From Patescibacteria group bacterium (GTDB lineage: Bacteria; Patescibacteriota; Minisyncoccia; UBA6257; GWB1-50-10), in contig JAMCRC010000014.1 of NCBI GenBank assembly GCA_023380415.1, positions 1-30,494 on the forward strand: 30,494 nt of DNA, read 5' to 3'. Positions 1-5,544 of this stretch are shown piece by piece. A program made the translations under genes and the position numbers. How positions within the stretch are numbered: position 1 is the stretch's first letter; the number at the start of each line of letters is the position of its first letter. Under the pieces are notes generated by a model. The model searched no databases. It was not told the DNA's origin and saw nothing but the letters and a program-made list of their open reading frames with translations.

Positions 1-632
1 CCTACGCCCTTGCTCGCCCCGACGATCTTCACGTTAATGTAGTTCGCGTCGGCCGTGACGCATGGCATGCCGGTCGCCTTCTCCATATCTTCGCAATCGC
101 GCTGAGGGTCCTTTGGTGGTAAAACGGCCCATTCGGTATAGGGGTACATATCCTCCGGGATGAAACCGTCTATTTCCGAGACCCGGTGGCCGGCGATGAT
201 CCAGAAAAGCCCGCGGATGCCGAAGAGCTTGCCCACGGCGCCCAAAACCATGGCGGGAATGATGCGCCAGGCGCCGGCCTCTTCGATCGCGACCTGCATC
301 TTCTCGGGCCGGGACCAGGCCGTCATGTTCTTGTACTTTTTGGTCCCTTTTACGACGAGGCGCGCGAGCCAACCGGCTTTCACGTCCGAGATATGGCGCA
401 CCCGGTTGTGGGAGATGGAAACGATCTTTTCGGAGACCGAGACCCAATCCCCCGGTTTGAAATGGGGCTTAACGAACTCGTTCAAAACGCTTTCCAGGCT
501 CTCACCGAACTTTATGAGGCGCGGCACGCGGATGGCGAAACGCTCGTAAGTGGCGCCTCCGACGACGACTCTTGTACCCGGCTGAAGGCCGGGCTGCACT
601 TCTGCGGTTAACGGCGAATTTTTGTTTTCCAT
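1..632 (-). CDS. Coenzyme F420-0:L-glutamate ligase-like protein, 3' end beyond window
   Basis: An open frame runs from an ATG at 632 to the window edge without a stop, giving at least 210 residues; the C-terminus is missing. The sequence has the layout of the CofE/FbiB ligase family (F420_ligase fold). A GDWVSVSEKIVSIS stretch near residues 64-77 resembles the family's 'GDhhhhxEKhVs' segment. A C-terminal PPKDPQRDCEDMEKATG stretch is followed by TADANYINVKIVGAS, which matches the end of this fold. CofE adds glutamate to F420-0. Parcubacteria are not known to make F420, so the true substrate is probably another gamma-glutamyl acceptor (inference). Between residues 133 and 160 lies a hydrophobic stretch that is unusual for a soluble ligase. 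The start has no obvious Shine-Dalgarno. Family assignment is fairly sure, function is not. Confidence 0.65.
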   Translation of the reverse strand, partial: MENKNSPLTAEVQPGLQPGTRVVVGGATYERFAIRVPRLIKFGESLESVLNEFVKPHFKPGDWVSVSEKIVSISHNRVRHISDVKAGWLARLVVKGTKKYKNMTAWSRPEKMQVAIEEAGAWRIIPAMVLGAVGKLFGIRGLFWIIAGHRVSEIDGFIPEDMYPYTEWAVLPPKDPQRDCEDMEKATGMPCVTADANYINVKIVGASKGV

Positions 633-642
633 TGCTTCACAG

Positions 643-661
643 AAAAAAGGGGCGCTCCCCC
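643..661 (-). terminator. Short GC hairpin with T6
   Basis: On the minus strand a G-run and a CCCC arm around an AGCG loop are followed by six T, downstream of the 701-1012 gene. The stem is only about 4 bp, so it may be weak. Confidence 0.45.
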
Positions 662-700
662 TCTTGGCCTGCCTTTATTTTAAACTTTTCGGGCCCGGTT

Positions 701-1012
701 TCAAATCGCCAGAGCGGCGACGACAACGGCGAGCATCGCGGCCAGCCAAGCCAGGATGGAGACCAGCAGGGCCGCTCCCTCCTTCTTCGCACCGCTCAAA
801 TACAGCTGGATGGGCTTGCCCAAGACCAGCGTCCCGGTAACCCCGGCCGATACAACGAAAAGCAAGAGCATAAAAAGCGGCATAAGGAAATTATCCGGCT
901 GCTGTCCTAATATGGTTTTGCTGTTGAATATGAACCAAGCCACGGCGGACACGTAAATGAACGTGCCGGAAGCGTAGACCAACCCATTTAACCACGATCT
1001 ATTGTCTTTCAT
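701..1012 (-). CDS. Small conserved-type membrane protein, three TM helices
   Basis: A 103-residue protein starting MKDNRSWLNG, ending at TGA (701-703). Three hydrophobic segments are visible at about residues 13-31, 41-61 and 79-101, joined by short polar loops, with a KPIQLYLSGAKKEG loop before the last helix. No signal peptide or catalytic motif is seen. I do not recognise a named family; small three-helix membrane proteins of this kind are common and uncharacterised in Patescibacteria. The frame stays open upstream to 1150, but that stretch is a palindromic repeat element with non-protein-like composition, so the ATG at 1012 is preferred. It lies downstream of tRNA-Ala on the same strand and may be transcribed from the extended -10 at 1141-1149 through a structured leader of about 130 nt. 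Confidence 0.7.
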   Translation of the reverse strand: MKDNRSWLNGLVYASGTFIYVSAVAWFIFNSKTILGQQPDNFLMPLFMLLLFVVSAGVTGTLVLGKPIQLYLSGAKKEGAALLVSILAWLAAMLAVVVAALAI

Positions 1013-1086
1013 TGGTGGACCTAGGGGAAGCGAACGTCGCTTGCGCTCCTCAGAAACCCTCGGTTTCTGACGCTCGCTTATCGCTA

Positions 1087-1141
1087 GCTGTTTTCCGACA
1101 CGGGAGACCAATGGTGTTCTCCCGACCCCTCTCCCGTTCGA
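1087..1141 (-). repeat. Structured repeat element, copy D (partner of 5406-5456)
   Basis: Read on the minus strand this begins TCGAACGGGA, continues GGGGTCGGG, then a hairpin with a 7-bp CGGGAGA/TCTCCCG stem, then GTGTCGGAAAACAG. The same order of blocks occurs at 5406-5456 on the plus strand. Both copies lie 45-65 nt after a tRNA gene and in the leader region of a protein gene on the same strand. A second hairpin, with 8-bp arms CAGAAACC/GGTTTCTG, follows at 1051-1069. Confidence 0.55.
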
Positions 1142-1149
1142 TTCTACCA
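1141..1149 (-). promoter_or_regulatory. Extended -10 element upstream of repeat D
   Basis: The minus strand reads TGG-TAGAAT, the same extended -10 as in front of comF. A start about 7 nt downstream would produce an RNA that opens with repeat D and leads into the 701-1012 gene. Confidence 0.4.
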
Positions 1150-1202
1150 CACATCGCGGAAATACATGTACCCCACCGTCTTGCGGGGTGTCTGTGTAGC
1201 GG

Positions 1203-1273
1203 TGGACCTAGGCGGAATCGAACCGCCGTCTGCGCAATGCGAATGCGCCGTTCTGCCACTAGACCATAGGCCC
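1203..1273 (-). tRNA. tRNA-Ala(CGC)
   Basis: The acceptor arms GGGCCTA and TAGGTCC pair fully, including a G3:U70 wobble, the alanine identity element. The anticodon arm is GCGCA-TTCGCAT-TGCGC with anticodon CGC, reading GCG. The T arm GGCGG-TTCGATT-CCGCC is perfect. The discriminator is A; only CC of CCA is encoded. The D stem pairs poorly. A TAGAAT box at 1290-1295 is a possible -10. Confidence 0.85.
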
Positions 1274-1324
1274 GATAAAAACTCTGACCATTCTAAACGA
1301 TTTTCCGGATTTTTCCAGTCCGAG

Positions 1325-1366
1325 AAAAAATTAGGGCTCCATCGCGATCGCTTTGCGATGGAGCCC
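1325..1366 (-). terminator. Rho-independent terminator of the 1371-2432 gene
   Basis: A 12-bp perfect stem (GGGCTCCATCGC with its complement, 1334-1345 and 1355-1366) with a 9-nt loop lies 5 nt past the stop. On the minus strand it is followed by a T-rich tract. Confidence 0.85.
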
Positions 1367-1370
1367 ATTA

Positions 1371-2432
1371 TCATTTACCTTGGCCCATTTGGAACCGGAT
1401 CGTCCGGCACCGGTGAAGCCCGTAAGCGTACCACAAGCAAGGATTGCCTTTGCTCGAGGCGCACTTGCCTTTAAGGCACTTCTCCGCGAATCGGTGCTCG
1501 AAAGAATCGATCTCGAGGCCGATCTTTATGAGCTCGACGATCTTTTCGAGCGGAATGCGGGTCGGCAGCATATCGGTCACCGTCAGGCTGCCGTTCAAGA
1601 GCATTTGGCCTTCTTCGTGGAAGAACCAGTTCTCCGCTCCGGCCACCTTGCCTTCGGACTCGAGCGCTTTCCAGTCGCTTGTGACGATCTTGCCGGCCTC
1701 CACTTGTTCTTCGTATCGTATGGCCTTAACAACGTCGTACAGCTTGATGCCGAACTTCTTGTTCGCCATTATCTGTACGTTTCCGGAAGACCGCTTTTGG
1801 ACGGTCACGGCCGCATTGCAGCCATCTTTTGTTTTGGCGAACTTGGCGACCTGGTCGTCGTCGGACTCGATGACGGCCAACTTGACCATGCCGCTCGGCC
1901 GTACGATATCCTCGACCCTCGCTTTCTCGGCGAATTCTTTGGCGGCCTGGCCGAAGAATTTGGTTCGTTCGGCGTAGCGCGCCTCCAGGCCCTCGGTCAC
2001 CCACGCAATGACCTGCTCGTGGCTCATTTGGCCGTACATTACAAGGGCCAGGTTCGCCAGATCGAGCGGATTGCCGTGACCTTTGAGGTCGTTTTGGGCG
2101 ACCGAATCGAGGATCATGTCCAAGGCGGGATCTTCGATCACGCCCAGGTCTCGGGCGACAAGAGTCGCGGCGCACTGGCTCTTTTTGCGCTCGACCCAGA
2201 CGCCGGGATGTTCGTCAAAACGCCCGCCGCCGACGCCGATAAGAAGGGTTCCTTCCTTTTCGTACGCCGATGCGGGGAGGCCGTCCGGCGTCGTGCCGCC
2301 GTTGGACCAGTAGTCGATCCTGGCGGTGCCGATCCCGGGATATCTGGCCTCCCCGAATTTGCGGAGCAGCCAGATGGCGGCGATCTCGTCCAGGTGAGGA
2401 CGAGTGTGAGTGACGATTCGGTTGAATTCCAA
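1371..2432 (-). CDS. MYG1/DHH-like putative metal-dependent hydrolase
   Basis: A 353-residue protein. The N-terminus has THTRPHLDEIAAIWLL (residues 8-23), like the His/Asp-rich metal site of MYG1 (UPF0160) and DHH-type proteins, and a second motif, VGGGRFDEHP, near residues 67-76. MYG1 proteins are putative nucleases or phosphoesterases, so a metal-dependent phosphodiesterase role is plausible but unproven. The C-terminus is Cys-rich (KCLKGKC, then two more Cys). The start is TTG at 2432, not ATG: AAGGAG lies 7 nt upstream and no better start exists. A TTGACA-17-TAGTAT promoter and a leader of about 80 nt precede it, making this the most conventionally expressed gene in the window. It is monocistronic, with its own terminator. 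Confidence 0.7.
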   Translation of the reverse strand: MEFNRIVTHTRPHLDEIAAIWLLRKFGEARYPGIGTARIDYWSNGGTTPDGLPASAYEKEGTLLIGVGGGRFDEHPGVWVERKKSQCAATLVARDLGVIEDPALDMILDSVAQNDLKGHGNPLDLANLALVMYGQMSHEQVIAWVTEGLEARYAERTKFFGQAAKEFAEKARVEDIVRPSGMVKLAVIESDDDQVAKFAKTKDGCNAAVTVQKRSSGNVQIMANKKFGIKLYDVVKAIRYEEQVEAGKIVTSDWKALESEGKVAGAENWFFHEEGQMLLNGSLTVTDMLPTRIPLEKIVELIKIGLEIDSFEHRFAEKCLKGKCASSKGNPCLWYAYGLHRCRTIRFQMGQGK

Positions 2433-2519
2433 TTTTTCTCTCCTTGGAGCTGAAACGCTCCGGTTTTTTAAGTTACTTGTTAAACTCGCGCTTCCTGGAA
2501 GAGACCAAAAAGCTTATAA

Positions 2520-2548
2520 ATACTAGCATAAATAAATGGTTATGTCAA
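2520..2548 (-). promoter_or_regulatory. Consensus sigma-70 promoter for the 1371-2432 gene
   Basis: The minus strand reads TTGACA (2543-2548), 17 nt spacer, TAGTAT (2520-2525), with TGC before the -10. The leader contains a GGAGC/GCTCC hairpin (2446-2461) immediately before the AAGGAG ribosome-binding site. Confidence 0.8.
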
Positions 2549-2563
2549 TGCAGAGGAACGGCC

Positions 2564-2586
2564 AAAAAACGCGGCTTCTGGCCGCG
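2564..2586 (-). terminator. Terminator of tRNA-Pro
   Basis: CGCGGC-CAGAA-GCCGCG followed by six T on the minus strand, 15 nt after the tRNA 3' end. Confidence 0.8.
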
Positions 2587-2600
2587 CTTTCGGCTTCTTG

Positions 2601-2671
2601 TCGGGGAGCCGGGAATTGAACCCGGTCTACACGCACCCGAAGCGTGCGTACTACCGGCATACTCCTCCCCG
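2601..2671 (-). tRNA. tRNA-Pro(CGG)
   Basis: The acceptor CGGGGAG pairs fully with CTCCCCG. C1:G72 and A73 are typical of proline tRNAs. The anticodon loop TTCGGGT gives CGG with G37. T arm CCGGG-TTCAATT-CCCGG. CCA is not fully encoded (A then CA). Confidence 0.88.
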
Positions 2672-2688
2672 CGGAGGACGACTATCAG

Positions 2689-2715
2689 ATTATATCACCT
2701 CGCTTTTCTTGGCAA
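2689..2715 (-). promoter_or_regulatory. Putative promoter of tRNA-Pro
   Basis: A perfect TATAAT (2689-2694) lies 17 nt upstream of the tRNA. TTGCCA (2710-2715) is a possible -35 at a short 15-nt spacing. It overlaps the end of the preceding gene. Confidence 0.55.
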
Positions 2716-2717
2716 TT

Positions 2718-3134
2718 TCATCTCTTCCCGTTCGACCGCCGTTTCTTGGCATGCAGGCGTTTGGATTTCTGGGTCAGGGCGAAAATGGAAAGGACCATGA
2801 TATAGACCGCGATCGTCTCGGAAGAAACGTGATAATGGTCCTGTAGAACGACCGAGGCGATAACGATGCCGAAAACGACGACCGTCCAAGCGATGACAAA
2901 GAGCTCGCCGGGGTGGCGGCTTTCGTGCATGTCGTACCACCTGTCGAACTCCTTGGTCGCGGCGTAAAGGCCGAGAATGCCGGTATAGATGACGCTCAAT
3001 GGGGCTGTCAGGAATTCGAACCGATTCTGCAGGACGAAGTCGCCGACGATGAAGATCATAAAAACGACCGTCCAAAAATTGGCGAGGAATCGCCAGATCT
3101 TTTCGCTGCGGAAGACAAGGGAACTGTCGCTCAT
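2718..3134 (-). CDS. Four-TM membrane protein of unknown function
   Basis: A 138-residue protein with four hydrophobic segments at about residues 17-36, 42-60, 77-97 and 104-121. The middle loop is conserved-looking and charged (ATKEFDRWYDMHESRHPGE), and the tail is very basic (KSKRLHAKKRR), which predicts a cytoplasmic C-terminus. No enzyme motif is visible and I do not recognise a named family. Its ATG directly abuts the TAG of cca (TAGATG), so the two are almost certainly translated from one message by coupling. That arrangement does not by itself imply a role in tRNA maturation. Confidence 0.75.
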   Translation of the reverse strand: MSDSSLVFRSEKIWRFLANFWTVVFMIFIVGDFVLQNRFEFLTAPLSVIYTGILGLYAATKEFDRWYDMHESRHPGELFVIAWTVVVFGIVIASVVLQDHYHVSSETIAVYIMVLSIFALTQKSKRLHAKKRRSNGKR

Positions 3135-4601
3135 CTATTTAACATAGTATTTCTTCTTCATTCCTTCCTCTACGCCGCTCTCGAATTCGTCCTTAGCGTC
3201 GCGGGCTTTCCGTGAAAGGGCGAGGAGCTCCCTGTCCGAAAGCGCCCCCAGCTCCTTGGCCCGGCTCTCGAGATACCCGATATCGTTCCGCTTCGGATCG
3301 TCGAGGACCTCCTCAAGGAGGACCGAGAGTATCTGGCCGATCTTCGGGCTCGGCGGTATTCCCAAAAGCTTCATCAACCCGTCCCCCCGGAGCTTGAGCA
3401 TCTTCGGCTCAATGGGGTCGCGCTTCACCTTTTCGATCATAAAGAGCAGATGGCGGAGCTTGTAGGGAAAGGCCTTGGGGACGCCGGACCCGATGCGATC
3501 GGCTTCGCGGACCCTCAAAAGGTCGTCCACATTCTCCGGGCCGACCCGGGCCAGAAAGCGGCGCACGCCGGACTCGGTCACCTCGCCGACGTTGTAATAA
3601 AATAGGTGGTAGCGCACCAAATGGACGACCTTGTCCGCGATCTCCTTGCCGAAGCGCAGACGGTCCATGATCTTCACGGCCATCCGCGCCCCGACCACTT
3701 CATGGCCGTGGAACGTGGAATCGGGGCCATCGCCGCGCTTGGAGCGGGGCTTGCCAACGTCGTGCAGGAGCGCGGCCAGGCGGACGACGAGAGAATATTT
3801 CTTTTCGGCCGTGTAGTTCAAGGCCCGGACGTTGTGTTCGAAGACGGTGTAAATATGGTGCTTGTTCTGGCCGCAGCCGATCCCCTCTCGGAGCTCCGGA
3901 ACGATGTACTGCAAGAGGCCGGTATCTTCCAGCAGGATAACGCCTTCGGCCGCCCGGGCGGCCATTATTATCTTCACGAACTCGTCCCGGATGCGCTCTT
4001 TGGCGATCATCTCGAGAAGGCCGGCTTGGTCTTTAACGGCCTTCAAGGTCGGATGGTCGATATCGAACCCCAGTTCGACGGCGAAACGGACGGCCCGCAT
4101 CAGGCGCAACGCATCTTCGTTGAAGCGCTCGCGCGGTTCGCGGACGGTGCGGACAAGTTTCTTTCTCAGGTCCCCTTCTCCACCGTACGGGTCGATGAAC
4201 TTCTCTTTCGGGTCCGCCAGGTCCATTGCGATCGCATTGATGGTGAAGTCGCGGCGGGAAAGGTCGTCCTCGATGGTCTTCGCGAATTTCACTTCGTCCG
4301 GATGGCGCTTGTCGGTATACCGCCCTTCGGACCGGAAGGTCGTTATCTCGATGATCTTCAAACGCTCGTCATCCGAGTCGGTCTTTACGCCGACCGTTCC
4401 GAAGGCGTTCTCGTAGACGCTTTCGGGGAAAAGCTTTTGGATCTCCTCCGGGAGGGCGTCCGTCGCGATATCCCAATCTTTGGGTTCGCGGCCGAGATAA
4501 AGGTCGCGGACGCAGCCGCCGACCAGGTAGGCCTTATGGCCCGCCTTATCGAGAACGGAACCGGTTTCCCGGACGACCTTGGGTATCTTAGGCTTCGTCA
4601 T
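3135..4601 (-). CDS. cca: CCA tRNA nucleotidyltransferase with HD domain
   Basis: A 488-residue class II nucleotidyltransferase that adds or repairs the 3' CCA of tRNAs. The N-terminal head has the LVGGCVRDLYLG motif (residues 26-37) and the catalytic DWD pair (42-44). The SRRDFTINAIAMD segment and the FNEDALRLMRAVRFA segment follow, both diagnostic of the family. The central HD domain carries LLHDVGKP and a later HxxxG-type VVGARMAVKI segment. A long C-terminal helical region completes it. The enzyme is clearly needed here, since at least five of the seven tRNA genes in the window lack a full encoded CCA. The start at 4601 has TAAAAT only 8 nt upstream (leaderless arrangement); GAGG in that spacer could alternatively act as a weak Shine-Dalgarno. 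Confidence 0.95.
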   Translation of the reverse strand: MTKPKIPKVVRETGSVLDKAGHKAYLVGGCVRDLYLGREPKDWDIATDALPEEIQKLFPESVYENAFGTVGVKTDSDDERLKIIEITTFRSEGRYTDKRHPDEVKFAKTIEDDLSRRDFTINAIAMDLADPKEKFIDPYGGEGDLRKKLVRTVREPRERFNEDALRLMRAVRFAVELGFDIDHPTLKAVKDQAGLLEMIAKERIRDEFVKIIMAARAAEGVILLEDTGLLQYIVPELREGIGCGQNKHHIYTVFEHNVRALNYTAEKKYSLVVRLAALLHDVGKPRSKRGDGPDSTFHGHEVVGARMAVKIMDRLRFGKEIADKVVHLVRYHLFYYNVGEVTESGVRRFLARVGPENVDDLLRVREADRIGSGVPKAFPYKLRHLLFMIEKVKRDPIEPKMLKLRGDGLMKLLGIPPSPKIGQILSVLLEEVLDDPKRNDIGYLESRAKELGALSDRELLALSRKARDAKDEFESGVEEGMKKKYYVK

Positions 4602-4609
4602 TCATCCTC

Positions 4610-4615
4610 ATTTTA
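4610..4615 (-). promoter_or_regulatory. -10 box of cca, leaderless arrangement
   Basis: TAAAAT on the minus strand with 8 nt to the cca ATG at 4601, so the predicted transcript begins at or next to the start codon. Confidence 0.5.
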
Positions 4616-4665
4616 CCCCGATAGAAGCTATTTGTCTCGCTTTTTTCATGCCTGGCCGCAATGTA

Positions 4666-4694
4666 TTGAAATTTGCCATCGAGAGAACTATCAT
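4666..4694 (+). promoter_or_regulatory. Sigma-70-type promoter of the 4724 gene
   Basis: TTGAAA (4666-4671), 17-nt spacer, TATCAT (4689-4694), followed by a leader of about 23 nt with AAAAGGAGG. Confidence 0.7.
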
Positions 4695-4723
4695 TCCCCA
4701 AACGAACCTTAAAAGGAGGCAAT

Positions 4724-5113
4724 ATGGAAGCGAAGACCGATACCGCCGCCGATCTTCTCCGCCTGAAGGCGTCGGAAGAATTGCTTCTCGCGTCGCGCAG
4801 GAACGACAAGGCCGAAATAGACCGCGCTCTGGCCAACCTGGATAAGGCCTGTGAAAAAAAAACGACGCCGAAACCGACAAGGCCAAAGGAGGCAACCATG
4901 GCTGAAGACCCCGTAAAAGAAGTCATCAATGAGATGGCCGACGAACTCGATTGGTTCTTCAGGAACACGGAACCGACAAGGGAAGAGAGCATGGACCGGG
5001 TACGGACCCTGGTCGAGCGCGCCAATATTTCCCTCCAGAAAATATCGGAGGAGAGAAAGCGCCAGGGCGATCTTTTCCACCCGGAAGAACAATTGACCAT
5101 CGAAGGGAGCTGA
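4724..5113 (+). CDS. Small charged helical protein with A9 slippery run (possible two-gene fusion)
   Basis: As read, 129 residues starting MEAKTDTAADLLRLK. AAAAGGAGG, a near-perfect Shine-Dalgarno, lies 6 nt before the ATG. The N-terminal ~45 residues are helical and charged. The codons GAA AAA AAA ACG (4853-4864) contain nine A. In the frame as given, translation runs through a second, equally strong ribosome-binding site and on to 5113. One base of slippage in the A run instead ends the first protein after about 59 residues at a TGA (4903-4905) overlapping ATGGCTGA, the start of the downstream reading unit. So this may be two coupled small genes fused by a homopolymer length difference, or a real slippage switch. 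I recognise no family. Confidence 0.55.
   Translation: MEAKTDTAADLLRLKASEELLLASRRNDKAEIDRALANLDKACEKKTTPKPTRPKEATMAEDPVKEVINEMADELDWFFRNTEPTREESMDRVRTLVERANISLQKISEERKRQGDLFHPEEQLTIEGS
4898..5113 (+). CDS. Alternative downstream start: 71-residue acidic helical protein
   Basis: An ATG at 4898 in the same frame as the 4724 start is preceded by AAAGGAGG at 5-nt spacing. The product, MAEDPVKEVINEMADELDWF onward, is a compact, largely helical and acidic protein ending in HPEEQLTIEGS. The strength of this internal ribosome-binding site, and its overlap with the stop of the slipped upstream frame, suggest that the downstream protein is made independently. I do not recognise the family. The terminator hairpin encloses its stop codon. 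Confidence 0.5.
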   Translation: MAEDPVKEVINEMADELDWFFRNTEPTREESMDRVRTLVERANISLQKISEERKRQGDLFHPEEQLTIEGS

Positions 5114-5130
5114 TGCTCCCTTTATTTTTT
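5105..5130 (+). terminator. Terminator overlapping the stop codon of 4724-5113
   Basis: GGGAGC-TGAT-GCTCCC followed by a T-rich tract. The loop contains the TGA stop. Confidence 0.75.
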
Positions 5131-5160
5131 GCCGCCCGGGGCCGATAATGGTCTCAAGAC

Positions 5161-5232
5161 GCCCCCGTAGCTCAATGGATCGAGCACCGGTCTTCGGAAC
5201 CGGGGATGTGGGTTCAATTCCTACCGGGGGCA
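5161..5232 (+). tRNA. tRNA-Arg(TCG)
   Basis: Acceptor GCCCCCG pairs with CGGGGGC. Anticodon arm CCGGT-CTTCGGA-ACCGG gives TCG. T arm GTGGG-TTCAATT-CCTAC. A73, followed by CA and not CCA. A GATAAT at 5144-5149 may be its -10. Confidence 0.88.
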
Positions 5233-5238
5233 CACAGG

Positions 5239-5266
5239 TTGAAAAATATCCGCAGATGCGGATAAT
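5239..5266 (+). promoter_or_regulatory. Promoter of tRNA-Lys with palindromic spacer
   Basis: TTGAAA (5239-5244), 16-nt spacer, GATAAT (5261-5266), 10 nt before the tRNA. A perfect TATCCGC/GCGGATA inverted repeat (5247-5264) fills the spacer and overlaps the -10. Confidence 0.55.
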
Positions 5267-5276
5267 ATCTAGGCAA

Positions 5277-5352
5277 GCCCCTATAGCTCAGTTGGTAGAG
5301 CTGCTCCCTCTTAAGGAGATGGTCCCAGGTTCGAGTCCTGGTGGGGGCACCA
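5277..5352 (+). tRNA. tRNA-Lys(CTT), CCA encoded
   Basis: Acceptor GCCCCTA pairs with TGGGGGC (one G:U). The anticodon loop CTCTTAA gives CTT. T arm CCAGG-TTCGAGT-CCTGG. A73 is followed by a genomic CCA (5350-5352). Confidence 0.9.
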
Positions 5353-5410
5353 GAGAAACAAAATACCGGAATTTATTCCGGCGTTTTGTTTTCTCCCGCC
5401 AGGACTCGAA
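5330..5410 (+). terminator. Long imperfect inverted repeat starting inside tRNA-Lys
   Basis: The core CCGGAAT-TT-ATTCCGG followed by GTTTTGTTTTCTC is a normal terminator for tRNA-Lys. The pairing continues outward: GAGAAACAAAA pairs with TTTTGTTTTCTC, and TTCGAGTCCTGG in the T arm of the tRNA pairs with CCAGGACTCGAA at 5399-5410. A 6-nt insertion, the acceptor end, is the only large bulge. Confidence 0.7.
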
Positions 5411-5456
5411 CGGGAAGGGGGTCGGGGAAACGGGAGTTTCCCTGTGGTGGAAATAC
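5406..5456 (+). repeat. Structured repeat element, copy E (partner of 1087-1141)
   Basis: It begins TCGAACGGGA, continues GGGGTCGGG, then a GGGAAAC-GGGA-GTTTCCC hairpin, then TGTGGTGGAAATAC. These are the same blocks and order as copy D. The following 60 nt up to recG holds short GCGAGCG-type repeats and a TTCCTGGCGGGAA stretch complementary to the start of the region. Confidence 0.55.
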
Positions 5457-5535
5457 TAAAACCGCAAGGTGTTAGGGAGCGAGTTGCTGTATAGCGGCGA
5501 GCGACGTGAGATTCCTGGCGGGAACACGGTAAATT

Positions 5536-5544
5536 TGTTAAAAT
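5536..5544 (+). promoter_or_regulatory. Extended -10 of recG, leaderless arrangement
   Basis: TGT-TAAAAT ends immediately before the ATG at 5545 and 9 nt before the in-frame ATG at 5554. Confidence 0.5.

Noticed and set aside
701..1150. Longer form of the small membrane protein beginning at 1150
   Set aside because: The added N-terminal part is encoded by the palindromic repeat element and is Arg/Ser-rich without protein-like pattern; the ATG at 1012 fits the membrane protein better.
3606..4712. Long plus-strand open frame opposite cca (about 368 codons), with similar ones opposite the MYG1-like gene, pheS and pilB
   Set aside because: These lie antisense to clear family members, have composition typical of GC-rich shadow frames and no recognisable domain.
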